Assembly (NCBI GenBank): GCA_019918135.1
Contig: WBZZ01001140.1
Location: 139,501 to 203,500 of the forward strand
Source of the DNA: Paulinella micropora
Taxonomy: Eukaryota > Cercozoa > Imbricatea > Euglyphida > Paulinellidae
Reading direction: 5' to 3'
Length of the DNA: 64,000 bases
The notes beneath the pieces were generated by a model. It made no database searches, was not told the origin of the DNA, and worked only from the letters and a program-made list of their open reading frames with translations. Position 1 is the stretch's first letter. Every line of letters starts with the position of its first letter. Both the position numbers and the translations under genes were made by a program. Of this stretch, positions 1 to 11,441 are shown piece by piece.

Positions 1-633
1 TATCGATATACATATTTAATGCATATACATATACATATTTCCAACGAAAGGTAATTTACGGGGAAAGTATCATGAAAGTCCGGAAAGATGTGTAGGTTTG
101 TTTGGGTCACACTGACGGCGACTGTGTCTGAGGTAGGATAGTGTTACCCAGGTAAGTATAGGTACTCCATTCCTATCGCTTTCCCCACTTACACAAGCAT
201 CTTTCTGCTTTCATCTATCTTCTCATTGCCCCCTGGCATATTGTATATGTTTGCGCGTACTTGATAAATGATATAAACATTCTATGTTATGGTTCTTTGC
301 TTGCTTTCTCGCTTGGTCGGTGCTTTACGTATATATTGACAGGTGTGATCGTGGGCAAGGACAGGAGGGCCAAGATCTCAAGACAATTTCTTGGACAGAT
401 TCGGGATTGCATATTTCCGGGTTGTCCGCGGTGTTTACAAATTATCGGGTCTGTTTCCGGGGTCTGCTTTCTTTTGTTGACTCCCGTGTCCATCGCATTT
501 ACATATCTCGTCTGTTTATTGTTATATCATATAATGTATGGTATTGTTGTGTTGGCATATTTGTATCAATGTTTTTGCATACTTAAAGTGTCGTGTTTCA
601 TACATGCATGGTTGAGTAGGCACCGGAGATCAT
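1..633. other. Unassigned flank left of copia element 1
   Basis: This AT-rich stretch has no recognisable gene. A hydrophobic open frame at 261-689 runs into the LTR and has no family features, so I do not call it coding. The target duplication CACCA at 634-638 marks its right edge. Confidence 0.6.
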
Positions 634-638
634 CACCA

Positions 639-931
639 CTTTACATTACAATAACGGTTAGAATAATTTCTGACAGCAGTTACTCGTGATATGACAGTTA
701 CGTCATTTATTATATGTCGATAGGACTGATTTACCAATTATTTACGACTGACCTAATTAATGAATTTGGCATTGTCAGCCAGTCACATGTTATGGTTTTG
801 CCGCCTTCAGTTTGGCGGTAGTAATTTTACTCAATAAATCTCTCACAATCTGTTCAACTGCGAACTACCAAAGTGTCCCGGTCTTCAACCCGGCCTCTGT
901 CAACTAAGCTACCGGATTTATTAGTACATTG
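639..931 (+). repeat. 5' LTR of copia element 1
   Basis: A 293-bp repeat matched by 6988-7280 with a single difference seen (ggtag versus ggtaa in the middle). It carries an AATAAA polyadenylation signal near 830-836. The ends were set by where the two copies stop matching and by the flanking CACCA duplication. The termini are not the common TG...CA type. Confidence 0.92.
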
Positions 932-945
932 GGTTATGAGTGCTT
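932..945 (+). promoter_or_regulatory. Primer binding site, half-tRNA-iMet type
   Basis: The sequence GGTTATGAG directly follows the 5' LTR. It is complementary to the anticodon loop region of initiator tRNA-Met (CTCATAACC) rather than to a tRNA 3' end. Drosophila copia is known to prime from such an internal tRNA-iMet fragment. The first Gag ATG (936) lies inside the site. Confidence 0.7.
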
Positions 946-2080
946 CTGCGACGAAGGATGCGGCGACTGTGATCCTGCAAGGCAAGGCGCCTGCGTTCAT
1001 CGATGGTATTAAGGGGAGAAGCTGGGATGACTGGTTTGCGCAGGTAAGGGCGGATTTGTCCTCGGTCGAATGCTGGGAATATGTCGCGCCTTTGGCTGAT
1101 GTACTGAGATGGCGGTCCGAGATTGAAGCTGAGCCTGCGGCGGGAGCACCGGATGCGGCTTACGGGGACCGGAAGGAGAACAAGAGAGAGGCTAAGGCGA
1201 GGGAGGCAAAGGCTCCTGCGGACGCAAAAGCTGGACCGGGGGCAGGAGATGGCATTACTTTGACCATGCAACAGCGACGGAAGATCATAGCCAGAAGGGC
1301 GCAGATCTTCATGTGGTTGTACAAAGCGCTAGAGTACGGATCGCCGGCGGAGATGATTGTCAGACACTTGGTCAGAGAGCCTGCGCTGCGACCGGAGGAG
1401 CTCGTCGGCATCCTGCGTCAACGCTACCAAGGGAATGCGGCCCACCAGAAGCAGAAAAGGAACAGCATCGTAAGCAACTGGCAATTTAATGCTAAAGATG
1501 ATATGATGGCACAGCTGAGGGACTTTATGAGTCATTGTGAGTTCCTAGAGGATCATGGTGAACCGGTCAGTGTCACACTGCAGATGCAGTTCGTGAAGAC
1601 CGCCCTGGCAAAGTGTGCAGAGAAGCATTTGTGGAAGCCGTTCTTGGATGCGCAAGTTACCAATCCATCGCTGGAGTGGGACGACTTCGAAGCGGCCTTC
1701 GAAAGGAGAGTAATCGCTAATGAAGAGCAGAGGATGGCTACCAAAGAGGAGGCGGCGATGTGGGCGAACGGGCAAGCGAAAGGTGGCAAGAGCGACAAGG
1801 GTGATAAGGGCGGCAAGAGCGATAGGCCGAAGCTGGAGTGCTACAACTGTTCAAAAGGCTACAAGTACTTCAGGTGCATGGAGAAGTGTCGCATACCTGG
1901 GCACGAGCATGTAGGCAAGTCGTGCCCAACGCTCAAGGACAGGTACCGCAAGAAAATTCCTAAGGAAGAAAAACCGAAGAAAGATGTCGCGGCAAATGGA
2001 GGGAGAGACCAAGGACGCAAAGGTTCTGGTGCCCCGAGGAACCCCCCGCCGCGGCCGTGTCGTGTATGGCGTTTGATCTA
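936..2080 (+). mobile_element. Gag region of copia element 1
   Basis: Encodes a Gag-like protein that would package element RNA in a cytoplasmic particle. The N-terminal part is helical, the middle is Lys/Ala-rich, and the C-terminal part holds a zinc-knuckle-like cluster (CYNCSKG, followed by further Cys and His) at about 1840-1930 before a basic tail. The first ATG is at 936, just after the LTR. Part of a broken element. Confidence 0.75.
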
Positions 2081-2467
2081 AGATGTCAAAGGCGAGCAAC
2101 GATGGTTGATCCTGTTCCAAGATATGCAGTGGGTGAGGAGGAGTACCTGGCTCCGGCGGCGGATGGTTCGGGACTGCGGGTGATACCTAAGAAGGGTGAG
2201 AAGACGTGTGGGTATGCATTTATGGCTCAGAATGAGACGAGGTTCGTTTTTGTGGCACCACCGGAGAGCGAGGCTGAAGGGAACCAAAGCATTGGGACGG
2301 TGAACGTGGCCGACTTCTGTACGGTGTTCAACAATGCTCCCCTGGCGGAGCTGCATTGGTGGAAGTGGTACTACAATCTCCGCATCTCTCCGGACGAATG
2401 GGAGCAATTGGCTAGTGGACTGTCGGGGGCTGAACCCTGTGGCAAAGACACGCCGGTACCCTTGGAA

Positions 2468-2593
2468 TGTGAAGCGTGTAGTGTCACCCAGCTTGCCAAG
2501 CCCAAGATGTGCTCTAGATGCAAAATGGTGGCGTACTGCGATAGAGGGTGCCAGAGAATCGACTACCCAGCCCACAAGGAGTTCTGCAAATGG
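2468..2593 (+). mobile_element. MYND-type zinc finger in copia element 1
   Basis: The encoded segment has the spacing of a MYND finger: CEAC, then CSRCK, then AYCDRGCQ, then H and C in the AHKEFC motif. MYND fingers usually mediate protein-protein contacts. It sits between Gag and protease, where copia elements usually have no such domain. In context it may help particle assembly or host-factor contact, which is inference. Confidence 0.75.
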
Positions 2594-3150
2594 ACGCAGA
2601 ACGAAGGCAAGGAAGACTGGGCTAAAGTCGTCGAGAGTGGCCGCGAGCCTCGGGGGTTGGGACCTCATAGTCTGAATGAAACGAGACGAAGAGGGGATGT
2701 GGCCTACAGAAGGCTGCTGAGGTATTGTACCGTCAGACCGGACGTGGGGGAGAGTGCTATGGCGCTACAACCGAGGTACAACGACATCTTGCTGCTGATG
2801 GGCCCGCCCAAAGAAGCAAACGAGTATGTACAGGCGAGCTGGGACATACTGCAAGAGGCGAAGGGGCATGTGACCTCGGAACCGGAACGGGTGTTGCTAC
2901 GTGCCAAAGAACGTTACTTCCCCTGGGTATATCAACTGTCTTCGATTGAGGCGGCTACAGAGCAGGCGTTGGCGCAACGGCGTGCTGGGCTAAACACATC
3001 AGCTACGACAATGGGTCGAAGTGGTGGCACTAGTGATGTGATTGCAGGACAGGGGGAGTCGGCTTACAGTGAAAGACGAGTTGGACGATGGGAAGAGGAG
3101 CGAACGGTCATCACACTAGAGGGCGGTGGAGGTGATCCAGTACCCGGAAT

Positions 3151-5100
3151 GTGATGGATGATGAAAAGAAGCCACCAAACACGCCGCCTACGCAGTTGGT
3201 TAGCGACAATGCACAAGATGGTGATGTGGAAATGACCGAGGAAGGGAGGTCTATGCAAGAAGGAGGGCTGCATCGCGATGGAGGAGGTACCTCTACTGGT
3301 GGAGAAGAAGACAAGGGACCTACAGCTCACATGGCTTTTGAAGATGGAGTAATGGGCGGGCAGGACCTGTATGAAGTCTATCTTGACTGTGGGTCGTCGC
3401 AGCACATGATTCCGATAGAAGACGCCCTAAGCAAGATTGGACAGGAGGAGGGGGTGGCAGTGAGAGGGATCTCTGGGCTCATCAAAACTGTGGCGATGGG
3501 GGATACGTCGTTTACAGGCATGAATGGAGAAGGTGGGCAGCAGGAGGTGGAGATGGGAGAGACCTACGTCTTACCTACCCTTGATCGTACGCTATTCTCA
3601 TCTGGTCACCTACAGCGAACGGGTTACACAATAGTAATGCAAGATGACGAATTCTTCGTGATGAGGAAGAAGGTAGTGGTAGAGGCATGCGAAAAGATTT
3701 TGACTGGGAGCTTCGATGCTGATACGTGTCAATACCGATTTCACGTGGCGAACCCACCTGGATGGAGGAAAGAGAAGAAGGAATGCTCACCGTTCCCCGA
3801 ATGCAACACTGCGTTTTGGTCTACCAGCATGAAACCAAGTACTACGGTGGACATGAGTGAGATAAATGGCATATTTCACTTCGGGGAGACGATGGCACAT
3901 CAATTCTTGAAGCAAAATGGGCTGACACCGAAGGGAAAGGCGTCTACCCTGAGGTGTGATTGCTTGGCCTGTTCTACCACTAAGATTACTAAGCACTCTT
4001 CATTTGAGGGGGCGTCGCTAACGCTATGTGCAAAGACGGGAGAGGACTGGAGTGCAGATGGTACCGGTCGTATACCGTTTCCGTTGTACGGCAACACGCC
4101 GTATTGGCTGTTGTTTGTGGAGAACGTGTCTGGATACCTGAAAGGGCATTGGAACCACACGAGGGCATCAGACATTGCTGTCAAGCAGCTGGCTGCTGTG
4201 AGGGTGTGGTCGAAGACCCAGACGGGGAACGACATGAAACAGTTCCGGACGGACAAAGAGTGATCTCGAATGCGGTGAAAGATTTCCTCAGAAGTGAGGG
4301 GATTGAGCCCCGGTTACCCGTTCGTGCGGACCCTAATAAGGATGCGTATGCTGAGGCAGGGATTCACATTGTTTTCTCATTGGCAGCTACGTTGCTAACC
4401 GCGAGGAGTGTGCCTGTCTACTTCTTACCTCTGGCGGTCGACTATGCTATCTTTCTCATCAACATGCAAGCGAGAGCAGGGGCAAAGATGACGAGGCACG
4501 AGATGTTCTACAAAAGGCCAGCTCCACCCTTCTCCATCCTGAAGCCTTTTGGGTGCTTATGTGTATACTACAAGGGTGGCAAGAAGGGCCAAGAGAAGGG
4601 AGTGCCAGGAGTGTTCATGGGGGTGAACACAGAGGAGTCAGCCTATAAGGTGTGGAGTTACTACAAAGGTAAGCTGGTGACGACGGCGGACATGGTCGTC
4701 AGGGACTCTACTGTACATGGCTGGCCTACTCTCTACCCACGGGGCAAGATGGCATCGTCACTGCAACACAGCTTCCAAACTGCCAACCCAGTTCGAGAGA
4801 AGGGGGCCGAAAAGGGCGAAAAACCCGGTGCATTTTTTACTGCAAGTGAACAGCGACTGTTAGACAAATTGCTGGAAGTGGTAACTGGTGAAGATAAAAA
4901 TGATACAGGGGAAGAGGGGTGCATAGTGGAAGACGTGGCGGACGGACCGGAAGTGTTTTCTGCACGTGATGGTGTTCCAACTGACGAACCTGGGGTTGTG
5001 GAGCTGGTGGTCGTTGGGGACGAGGGGTCGAGTGGTGGTCGTGCCAGAAAGGTGGGAGCAGGGGCTACTGATGGGAATGTCGGAAGGGCAGCTGCTGGCG
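3151..5100 (+). mobile_element. Protease and integrase region of copia element 1
   Basis: A retroviral-type aspartic protease motif (YLDCGSSQHM) lies near 3380-3410. It is followed by a CDCLAC segment near 3955-3975 and an integrase core and C-terminal part (for example LRSEGIEP..., then FGCLCVYYKGG) near 4260-4620. The protease would cut the polyprotein and the integrase would insert the cDNA. Copia elements place integrase before RT, as here. Part of a broken element. Confidence 0.75.
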
Positions 5101-5199
5101 CACCTTTGCCTCGTTTAGGAGCATTGCAGGGTCGTGCTGGAGCGGACCAGAAGAGAGATGCAAGGGGGGTGCCAGTGGTGTGGACAGGTAACATCATTG

Positions 5200-6856
5200 A
5201 CACATCCAACATAGTTGAAGGGGTGAGGAGCAGGAAGCCAACGAAGCCAACTAACTTCCGCTCCGGTGCATACTTGGTGACGGTCCCGATTCCTCATCGA
5301 GAGGCTACTGCCTCAGGCAAATTTAACGACTCAAGGTTCAAGGACATCGACAAGCACCTCAGGTTGGGTGCTATCGTGGAGCGTCATGTGTCAGAGAAGC
5401 CTCCGGGGCAACCACTGGTCCCAACAAGGTTTGTCGACTTTGATGAGCGAGAGACGGTCGATGGTCCGGTAGTGGATACAAAGTCAAGGATTGCTGGCAT
5501 TGGTTTCCGACAACCGGCGTGGCAGTACGATAGAGTGGATCTACCGACGTGTAGAGTTGAGTTGGTGTGGTCTACGTGTGCTCTTGCGGTATTGCAGGAC
5601 CTTGATATATTTGGAATGGACGAGGAGAGTGCGTTCCCGTAGGTAAAGCTGCGGGTACCGGTGTGGCTGCAACCTCCGGCTGGATACGCGCCACCTAATG
5701 TGGTATGGGAAGCTCTTGGGGGGGTCAACGGTTTGAAGCCCTCTGGCCACATTTATTGGAACGACCGAGTGGTTCCGACTCAGAAGAAGATGGGCTTCGT
5801 GCAGAGCATCCTGGAGCCGGTCATGTTCGGAAGGATTGATCCTGAGACGAAGAAGACTGAAGTATTGACGTACCATGTCGATGATAACATTCATGCTGCA
5901 GCGTCTAAGGCAAGCCGAAAGGAGTATGTGGAGAAGCTCAACGAGGAGTGGGGGAACGTGAAGGATCTAGGCCCGGTCAAACAGTTCCTCTCGCTTGAGT
6001 TTGAGGTTAGTAGGAAGGGTGGAGAATACACCGTATCTATCTACCAACGCGAGTATACGGAGACGTTGATGGCAAGGTTCAAGAGGAGCGACGGGCGTCC
6101 ATGGATGCCGGCCAAGACGCCGTGGTTGCCGGAGGGATCGAAGATGGTGCCGGCGCTGGGGGAGTACTCGCCACAGGAGATTGTAGGGAGTTACATCTAC
6201 TTGAAAGTGAGTTGCCCGGAGTCGGTTCTTCCGTTGAGTTACCTGGCTGAGCATCAGTCCGACAGGAGCAAGTTCGATTATCGAGCGGCGGAGCAGCTAT
6301 TGCGCTATTTCCTGTTCGTCAAGAACAGGGGTGTTAAGTTCTCGTCGAATGGCAACCGTACGCCGGAGGCGGACTCAGATTCGTCCTTAGGAAATGGAAG
6401 TCGCATGTACTCGCGAACAGGGGGTGTGGTGTTCCTGGCGGATGGGCCTGTGATGGTGAGGCTTCCAATCAGAAGCATTTGGCCACAGGCACGCAAGAGA
6501 GTGAAACCTATGCGGCTTCGGAGGTGTTGCTTGATCTTGAGTCGGTGCGTAATATGATTCGGGCTCTGCCTTGGTCGGATGAAAACCCATTGAAAGACGA
6601 GTTGATGGCGACGCCGACTCTCAATGTCGACAATCAGGCTACGGTGTGTACTGCGCCGGAATCGGTGTTTGGTAAGAAGCTGCGTCATATTGCTCTGAGG
6701 CATTACCATTTGACTGAGGCGATGAGGAAGGGGGAGGTTGTGATGCGTTGGGTCCCGTCAGCAGACAATCGCACCGATGTTCTCTCAAAGAAAATCGCTA
6801 GCCCCTCCTTGTTCAAGAAGGGGGCAGACAGACTGTCTGGACATCAGTCCAAGTAA
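5200..6856 (+). mobile_element. RT and RNase H region of copia element 1
   Basis: The RT part includes the copia-type catalytic YHVDDN motif near 5870-5890. The RNase H end carries VDNQ, an HIALRHYHL stretch and WVPSADNRTDVLSK at 6620-6800, matching the usual copia DN...H(I)..R.H...V.T..N.AD...K order. It ends about 130 bp before the 3' LTR. Part of a broken element. Confidence 0.85.
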
Positions 6857-6977
6857 GCATTACTGAGGATGATTATGCCTTTGCTCATTAGAGGTGTCCT
6901 ATGACTCTAGTGATAAGGTCAGAATATATTTGTGACTTCTACCTCACTAGTGACTTTATTGGTAACTACCTCTGAAA

Positions 6978-6987
6978 TTAGGGGGAG
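6978..6987 (+). promoter_or_regulatory. Polypurine tract of copia element 1
   Basis: TTAGGGGGAG lies immediately before the 3' LTR start at 6988, the usual place for plus-strand priming. The related element ending at 8434 has the same GGGGGAG just before its LTR. Confidence 0.8.
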
Positions 6988-7280
6988 CTTTACATTACAA
7001 TAACGGTTAGAATAATTTCTGACAGCAGTTACTCGTGATATGACAGTTACGTCATTTATTATATGTCGATAGGACTGATTTACCAATTATTTACGACTGA
7101 CCTAATTAATGAATTTGGCATTGTCAGCCAGTCACATGTTATGGTTTTGCCGCCTTCAGTTTGGCGGTAATAATTTTACTCAATAAATCTCTCACAATCT
7201 GTTCAACTGCGAACTACCAAAGTGTCCCGGTCTTCAACCCGGCCTCTGTCAACTAAGCTACCGGATTTATTAGTACATTG
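6988..7280 (+). repeat. 3' LTR of copia element 1
   Basis: A 293-bp near-identical partner of 639-931. It is followed by the second CACCA target duplication at 7281-7285. Confidence 0.92.
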
Positions 7281-7290
7281 CACCATTGAT

Positions 7291-7350
7291 ACCCCGATTG
7301 GACATACTAAAGTCAGTATACTTACTCGTCTTAGTATGCTCAATCGGGGT
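7291..7350. repeat. Imperfect hairpin beside copia element 1
   Basis: ACCCCGATTG at 7291-7300 pairs exactly with CAATCGGGGT at 7341-7350. The next ten bases on each side pair with about two mismatches, leaving a loop near 20 nt. It could be a small foldback or MITE-like relic. No coding sequence is near. Confidence 0.6.
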
Positions 7351-8433
7351 AACTATATACATATTACCAATACTTGTTAAGCATATATTATGTATCATAT
7401 ATTTATCATTTATGTTTTACATATCGATATATTTCATTTTTTTCTTCTATATATCTGCATACACCTGGTGAGTTAGTGTAGGTTGTAGACAGTTCATCTT
7501 GAGATGGGTCTTCTTCGGGATAGTTTCGAGTAGACTTATGTTGCGTTAATTGTATGTAAAGAGAGAGGTGAATGTCCTCTTCACTTATGTGTTGGGGTTA
7601 CATTCACTTACCCTTTCATGCTAATTAATGAAATATTTACATCACTATTTAACGTGTCTACTACTTTATTTACTCACATGTATATATTTCACATATTTTC
7701 TTTTTGTATATTACTAAGAACTACACGTGTTTGCTTAGAGATTGCATGCGTACTTTTATATGTCGTCGTCTTGATATATCAAATACAATTGCGTCTACGC
7801 AATCACGATGTATTCCTTATACATACTCATATATAAACATCATTTGTATTGTTGGTAATCATATTTTCATTTGTTGCCGTTACATAACTCCTAGTTGTGT
7901 ATAGCAGCGCGTTCGTATACTGATTTTCTGAATACCTTACTAGATTGTCGGATGTTTTACATATGTTGTCGGATAGTCTATAGCATCGCGAGATAGTCAT
8001 TAACGCTAGTTTGTAAGCGAAGGCTTGGATTTGATAAGATTCTATTTTCTTATCTATGCCCAACCGTGCATGAAGGAAACGATGGGGAATAGTACATAAG
8101 TCATTAGTTATCGCCGGTCTTTGCGGTCAGACCATGTCGTGTGCGAAACTATGACTGAATGTATTACCTCTGCCTTCAGCACTAGTGTCTCTATCACTGG
8201 TGGCCGGGGCAGTGACTGAACAAGTTGACTTTCTGGTACTAGTCTAATTGCCTAGTGCCGGAGCAACAGGGCATTATCCATATATAGTCATTTTGAGGTC
8301 CTAGAGTAGAGTCACTCCTCAGACATAGTTTTTATTTACATACATACATTACTTCTTTTTCGTACTTAATACTCCTTTTGAGATCAGCGATAATTAAGTT
8401 GCTTGCAAGTTAATTATCTTGATCTAGGGGGAG
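7351..8433. other. Non-coding stretch ending in a copia 3' end
   Basis: Most of this AT-rich DNA has nothing recognisable. Its last part resembles the 3' untranslated tail of a plus-strand copia element and ends in the polypurine tract CTAGGGGGAG at 8424-8433, directly before an LTR. Confidence 0.55.
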
Positions 8434-8667
8434 TGTTAGACCAATAGGTTGTATTAATACGGTAACGGACCGATTCAGCATGACCCGGCCGGTCTGTAGG
8501 ATGCGTGTCGGTAGAGCCATCCCTTCAGGACGCGCCGGGCCGTGTTGTTCTGTCTGTGCCTTTTCAATAAAGCTTGTGGTACGATGCGATCGTGACTCAG
8601 CTTGAACCGGTCCGTGAACGGCTAGCTACCTCTGTGCAGGAACAGTATTTAGATATATGTTCTAACA
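8434..8667 (+). repeat. Copia LTR, 234 bp, plus orientation
   Basis: Begins TGTTAG and ends CTAACA, the inverted ends typical of copia LTRs. It contains an AATAAA signal near 8567. An inverted copy of the same 234-bp length lies at 19746-19979 with about six differences (roughly 97% identity). The polypurine tract on its left makes it a 3' LTR. Confidence 0.85.
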
Positions 8668-8709
8668 GGCTGTGCTGTTGCTCGATCGATCCCCATGCTT
8701 CGTCGCCTG

Positions 8710-8840
8710 TCCCGGTGCCCCGAAGCCGTCCCCGCCTCAAACAGGCTCGATCCGACGTGCGGAAGTCGTCTCCAACGCGTGCAAGCCCCATCCGATGCAC
8801 TGAAACCGCCCCCAACCCGTGCAAGCTCGATCCGATGCCA
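8710..8840. repeat. About three tandem repeats of 40 bp
   Basis: An imperfect unit starting CGATCCGA and containing AACGCGTGCAAGC-like sequence repeats at about 8710, 8748 and 8788, with a partial fourth unit. Every frame through it is repetitive, so it is not taken as coding. Confidence 0.6.
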
Positions 8841-8849
8841 TAATATTAT

Positions 8850-9830
8850 CCGCATGGATGCCTCTGGCTTTTAATAGCCTCGTAGTGCCCTCTCGGTACG
8901 CTGTAGTCCCGGTCGCCCAGCCCAGAGGTAACGTAGGCAAGGAAAGGCTCCCCCGGACCTTTGCTACCCCCACCAAGGCCCCTCCAGCTCTGAAACGCCA
9001 TGCTTGAAACGAACCTGAGAGCTAATAACACGAATGATATACATACCCCCTATCTATCCATCACTTCATCCCTTCTCCCCCCAAAATGATCCATGTCCCC
9101 CTTTGATCCCCTTCATAGCCCCCCTGTGCAATGTTCTCACTCTGGTGTCCCCCTTCACCCGAGTGTTAGAGTTGCCGCTTCCCCGATCCTCTTCCTCGTT
9201 CTTCTCTTCGTCTTTCTTTTCATTTCTCTTATTTCTGTCTCGCGCCTCCTCCCCTCTCACTACATATCCTATCCCATCCCCTCACTATTCTATCCACCCC
9301 CTTCTGTCCTATCCATCCTATTGACTATCCCTATTTGTTATCCCCTGTCTTCCTCCCCTCTCGCTATTCTACCCCCTCTCTATCTAAACTGGGTTAGTCA
9401 GTATGCATTAGCCCCATTCTCGACCCGTATGCCCTTTTTATCCGCTGATATATGAAGAATACATAGAGTTCGATGTCATCGCTCGTCACAGAGCGGAATG
9501 ACGCTGGTAAGTAATAATGCAGGCGCCGGTCGTACTTTTTTGCGACCTTTCATTTTTTCCGAACTTGTTCAGATATCATTGAATCCATTAATTATTGCTT
9601 TTAAAAGGCTTGGATGTAAAGAAAACATATTAATAAACACTTTTAATTACAAAACTCCTTGCTGTACTTAGCCGGTCGGCACCTTGTATGTACGCTAAAT
9701 CTCAGCTATGTCAGCTAAACCCCAGCATGACCTATTAAGTTGTAATTGTCTTGCCAGATCGTTTTTTACCAATCTTTCTACTGAAATTCAACATACTTAG
9801 ACTAATTTAAGAGTCTTAAAATTATGTGCA
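8850..9830. other. Non-coding, pyrimidine-rich
   Basis: Positions 9040-9420 are strongly C/T-rich on the plus strand. Open frames here are low-complexity artefacts. Nothing else was recognised. Confidence 0.5.
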
Positions 9831-9831
9831 C

Positions 9832-10041
9832 TTACTTACGACTTAGCACCGGGGGGGGGCGAAAATGGTCATCCAGTTTCCCATTCACCGCCTCAATTGT
9901 TTTGGTCATACGCTCCACCTCTTGGCTCAAATGCACCAACGATTGCTCATCCTGCTCATTCGCATCATCATCCACTCTCTGCTTTTTGGGTGATCTGCTG
10001 TCCATGTCTTCAGAAAACTCCTGTTCTACCTGTTCTGCCAT
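9832..10041 (-). mobile_element. Possible Gag start of a minus-strand LTR relic
   Basis: A short frame starting MAEQVEQEFSEDMDSRSPKK with an acidic-basic, probably helical middle. It lies about 220 bp downstream, on the same strand, of an LTR-like block at 10260-10440. It therefore looks like the first part of an element's Gag. Only this fragment remains. Confidence 0.4.
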
Positions 10042-10075
10042 CGTAAGTTTGGTCGTTCACCAAGTGCCTGTTGGT

Positions 10076-10097
10076 TTTTTTTTTTTTTTTTTTTTTT
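10076..10097. repeat. Poly-T tract
   Basis: An uninterrupted run of more than 20 T. It may be the reversed A-tail of a retroposed copy or a simple repeat. Confidence 0.8.
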
Positions 10098-10259
10098 TAC
10101 TGGTTCAAATTGTTTACAGCCGGCTCCCTCAATTTACCCACAAAGTTACTCAATGATATTTTTAATCTCAATCGCGCCAAAAAAGTCGACAAATTTGATC
10201 ATCGGAGACATATATTGAAACTCACAAAACTCACCCCATCCTATAATGCACTGCGGGCC

Positions 10260-10440
10260 GAATATAATAATCTATGATCGCTACTACACTCTCGATGCAG
10301 ACTACAACTTTAATAAGGAAGGGCGCCAACAAGGTGCGCCACGTAACTCGACTGGCCGGATCATAAGTAATGGCTCTAACGATACCGTTACTCCGCCGAT
10401 ACGGCCGGTCCGTATTAATTAATTATTAGTTCCAACAGTC
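10260..10440 (-). repeat. LTR-like block of a copia relic
   Basis: Read on the minus strand it starts TGTTGGAAC and has GTTAGAGCCATTAC and TTATTAAAG-like segments in the same order as the other copia LTRs of this window. The right edge is at about 10440. The left edge is not clear. Confidence 0.5.
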
Positions 10441-10840
10441 GGTGAGTGACCGGGTAATTACCTAATCAACGAAGCTGAGTCGAAACGTCGTGTAGAGGAG
10501 AATCTAATGAACTGGTCAAAAAAGTGAATTATCAACGGCCCGGTAAAGGTTTTGGCCGGTCGTTACTTGAAGGTGCTCAGTCTGATACGACGGAATCATT
10601 GCGGAGGCCATTTTCTATTGACCGTAGGTGCAGGTTCTTTGGTAGCGACTTCGGTTGTGACGATATACATAGACTTTAATATATAAGATCGTCCTCTCAG
10701 GTTCTTCCGAGCCCCTGTACCTTCCAAATAAAACTACAAGGTGCGGAGTAAAACAGAGACTCATGATTAACAACGTTAGGCAGGATGAGTTTCCTTAAAT
10801 AAAGGCATTTCAAAGTGTTCAGAACTTGACTAACTTCAAA
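10441..10840. other. Unassigned repeat mosaic
   Basis: No gene was seen. Scattered CGG/CCGG-rich words resemble the LTR families nearby, so this may be further LTR debris. Confidence 0.35.
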
Positions 10841-11076
10841 ATATTGTCGTTGATGATGGGACGGAAACATATTAATAATACGAATTTTTTGTGAGACTAA
10901 CTTAATAATCTGCCGTATACTTGCTGTGCCCTACAGTAAATACTTTATTGAGAAAAGAACGCCAAGGGACGGCCCAATTATATACTAGGCCGGACATACG
11001 TAATGGCTCTAACGACACACATTACATATGCCGGCCCATACTGACTATCCGGTTAATTATATTAATAGGTCTAACA
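10840..11076 (-). repeat. Copia LTR (third family), minus orientation
   Basis: On the minus strand it starts TGTTAGACCTATTAATA at 11076 and has GTTAGAGCCATTACGTATG and CTCAATAAAGT in LTR order. It is directly preceded, on that strand, by the polypurine tract CCAGGGGGAG (11077-11086), so it is a 3' LTR. The far end is estimated from the 234-bp length of the related LTRs. Confidence 0.6.
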
Positions 11077-11086
11077 CTCCCCCTGG

Positions 11087-11398
11087 ATCAAAGTAAATTA
11101 TTAAATTAACTGTAGGTCCCAATACATCTATTCTGTGAAAATTATAAAAACACAGACTTAAAACATAATAATATTACTTACTCTTATCCTCACTCTCTCC
11201 AAGAGGTTATGTCGATGGTGGCTACCCGGCTTGCTAGGGCAAGTATGCATCAACTAGATTACATACAGGGCAGCTCCCCCTAGTCAAGCTAGGCCTGGTC
11301 GACGAGAAGAGGATAGGTCCTACGCACCCTCTATCGTATGTTGAGTAACATTATGTATGTAACACAAGTACGGTATGGTCATAATACACATATAATAT

Positions 11399-11441
<43 letters not shown>

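Larger units (their letters stand above)
639..7280 (+). mobile_element. Young Ty1/copia LTR retrotransposon (element 1)
   Basis: A 6.6-kb copia-order element: LTR, primer site, Gag, protease, integrase, RT, RNase H, polypurine tract, LTR. The two 293-bp LTRs (639-931 and 6988-7280) differ by eye at one position, which suggests a very recent insertion. The 5-bp sequence CACCA at 634-638 is repeated at 7281-7285 as the target duplication. The element has both ends but its coding region is broken, with about four or five breaks. It replicates through an RNA copy by reverse transcription and integrase-mediated insertion. An unusual part is a MYND-type zinc finger between Gag and protease. Confidence 0.93.

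Noticed and set aside
261-689. 142-residue hydrophobic open frame
   Set aside because: Runs into the LTR, has no family motif and fits chance in AT-rich DNA.
7286-8063. Several short open frames rich in Ile, Tyr and Leu
   Set aside because: AT-rich composition explains them; no motifs or supporting context.
8574-9455. Open frames of 60-120 residues on both strands
   Set aside because: They follow a 40-bp tandem repeat and a C/T-rich tract.
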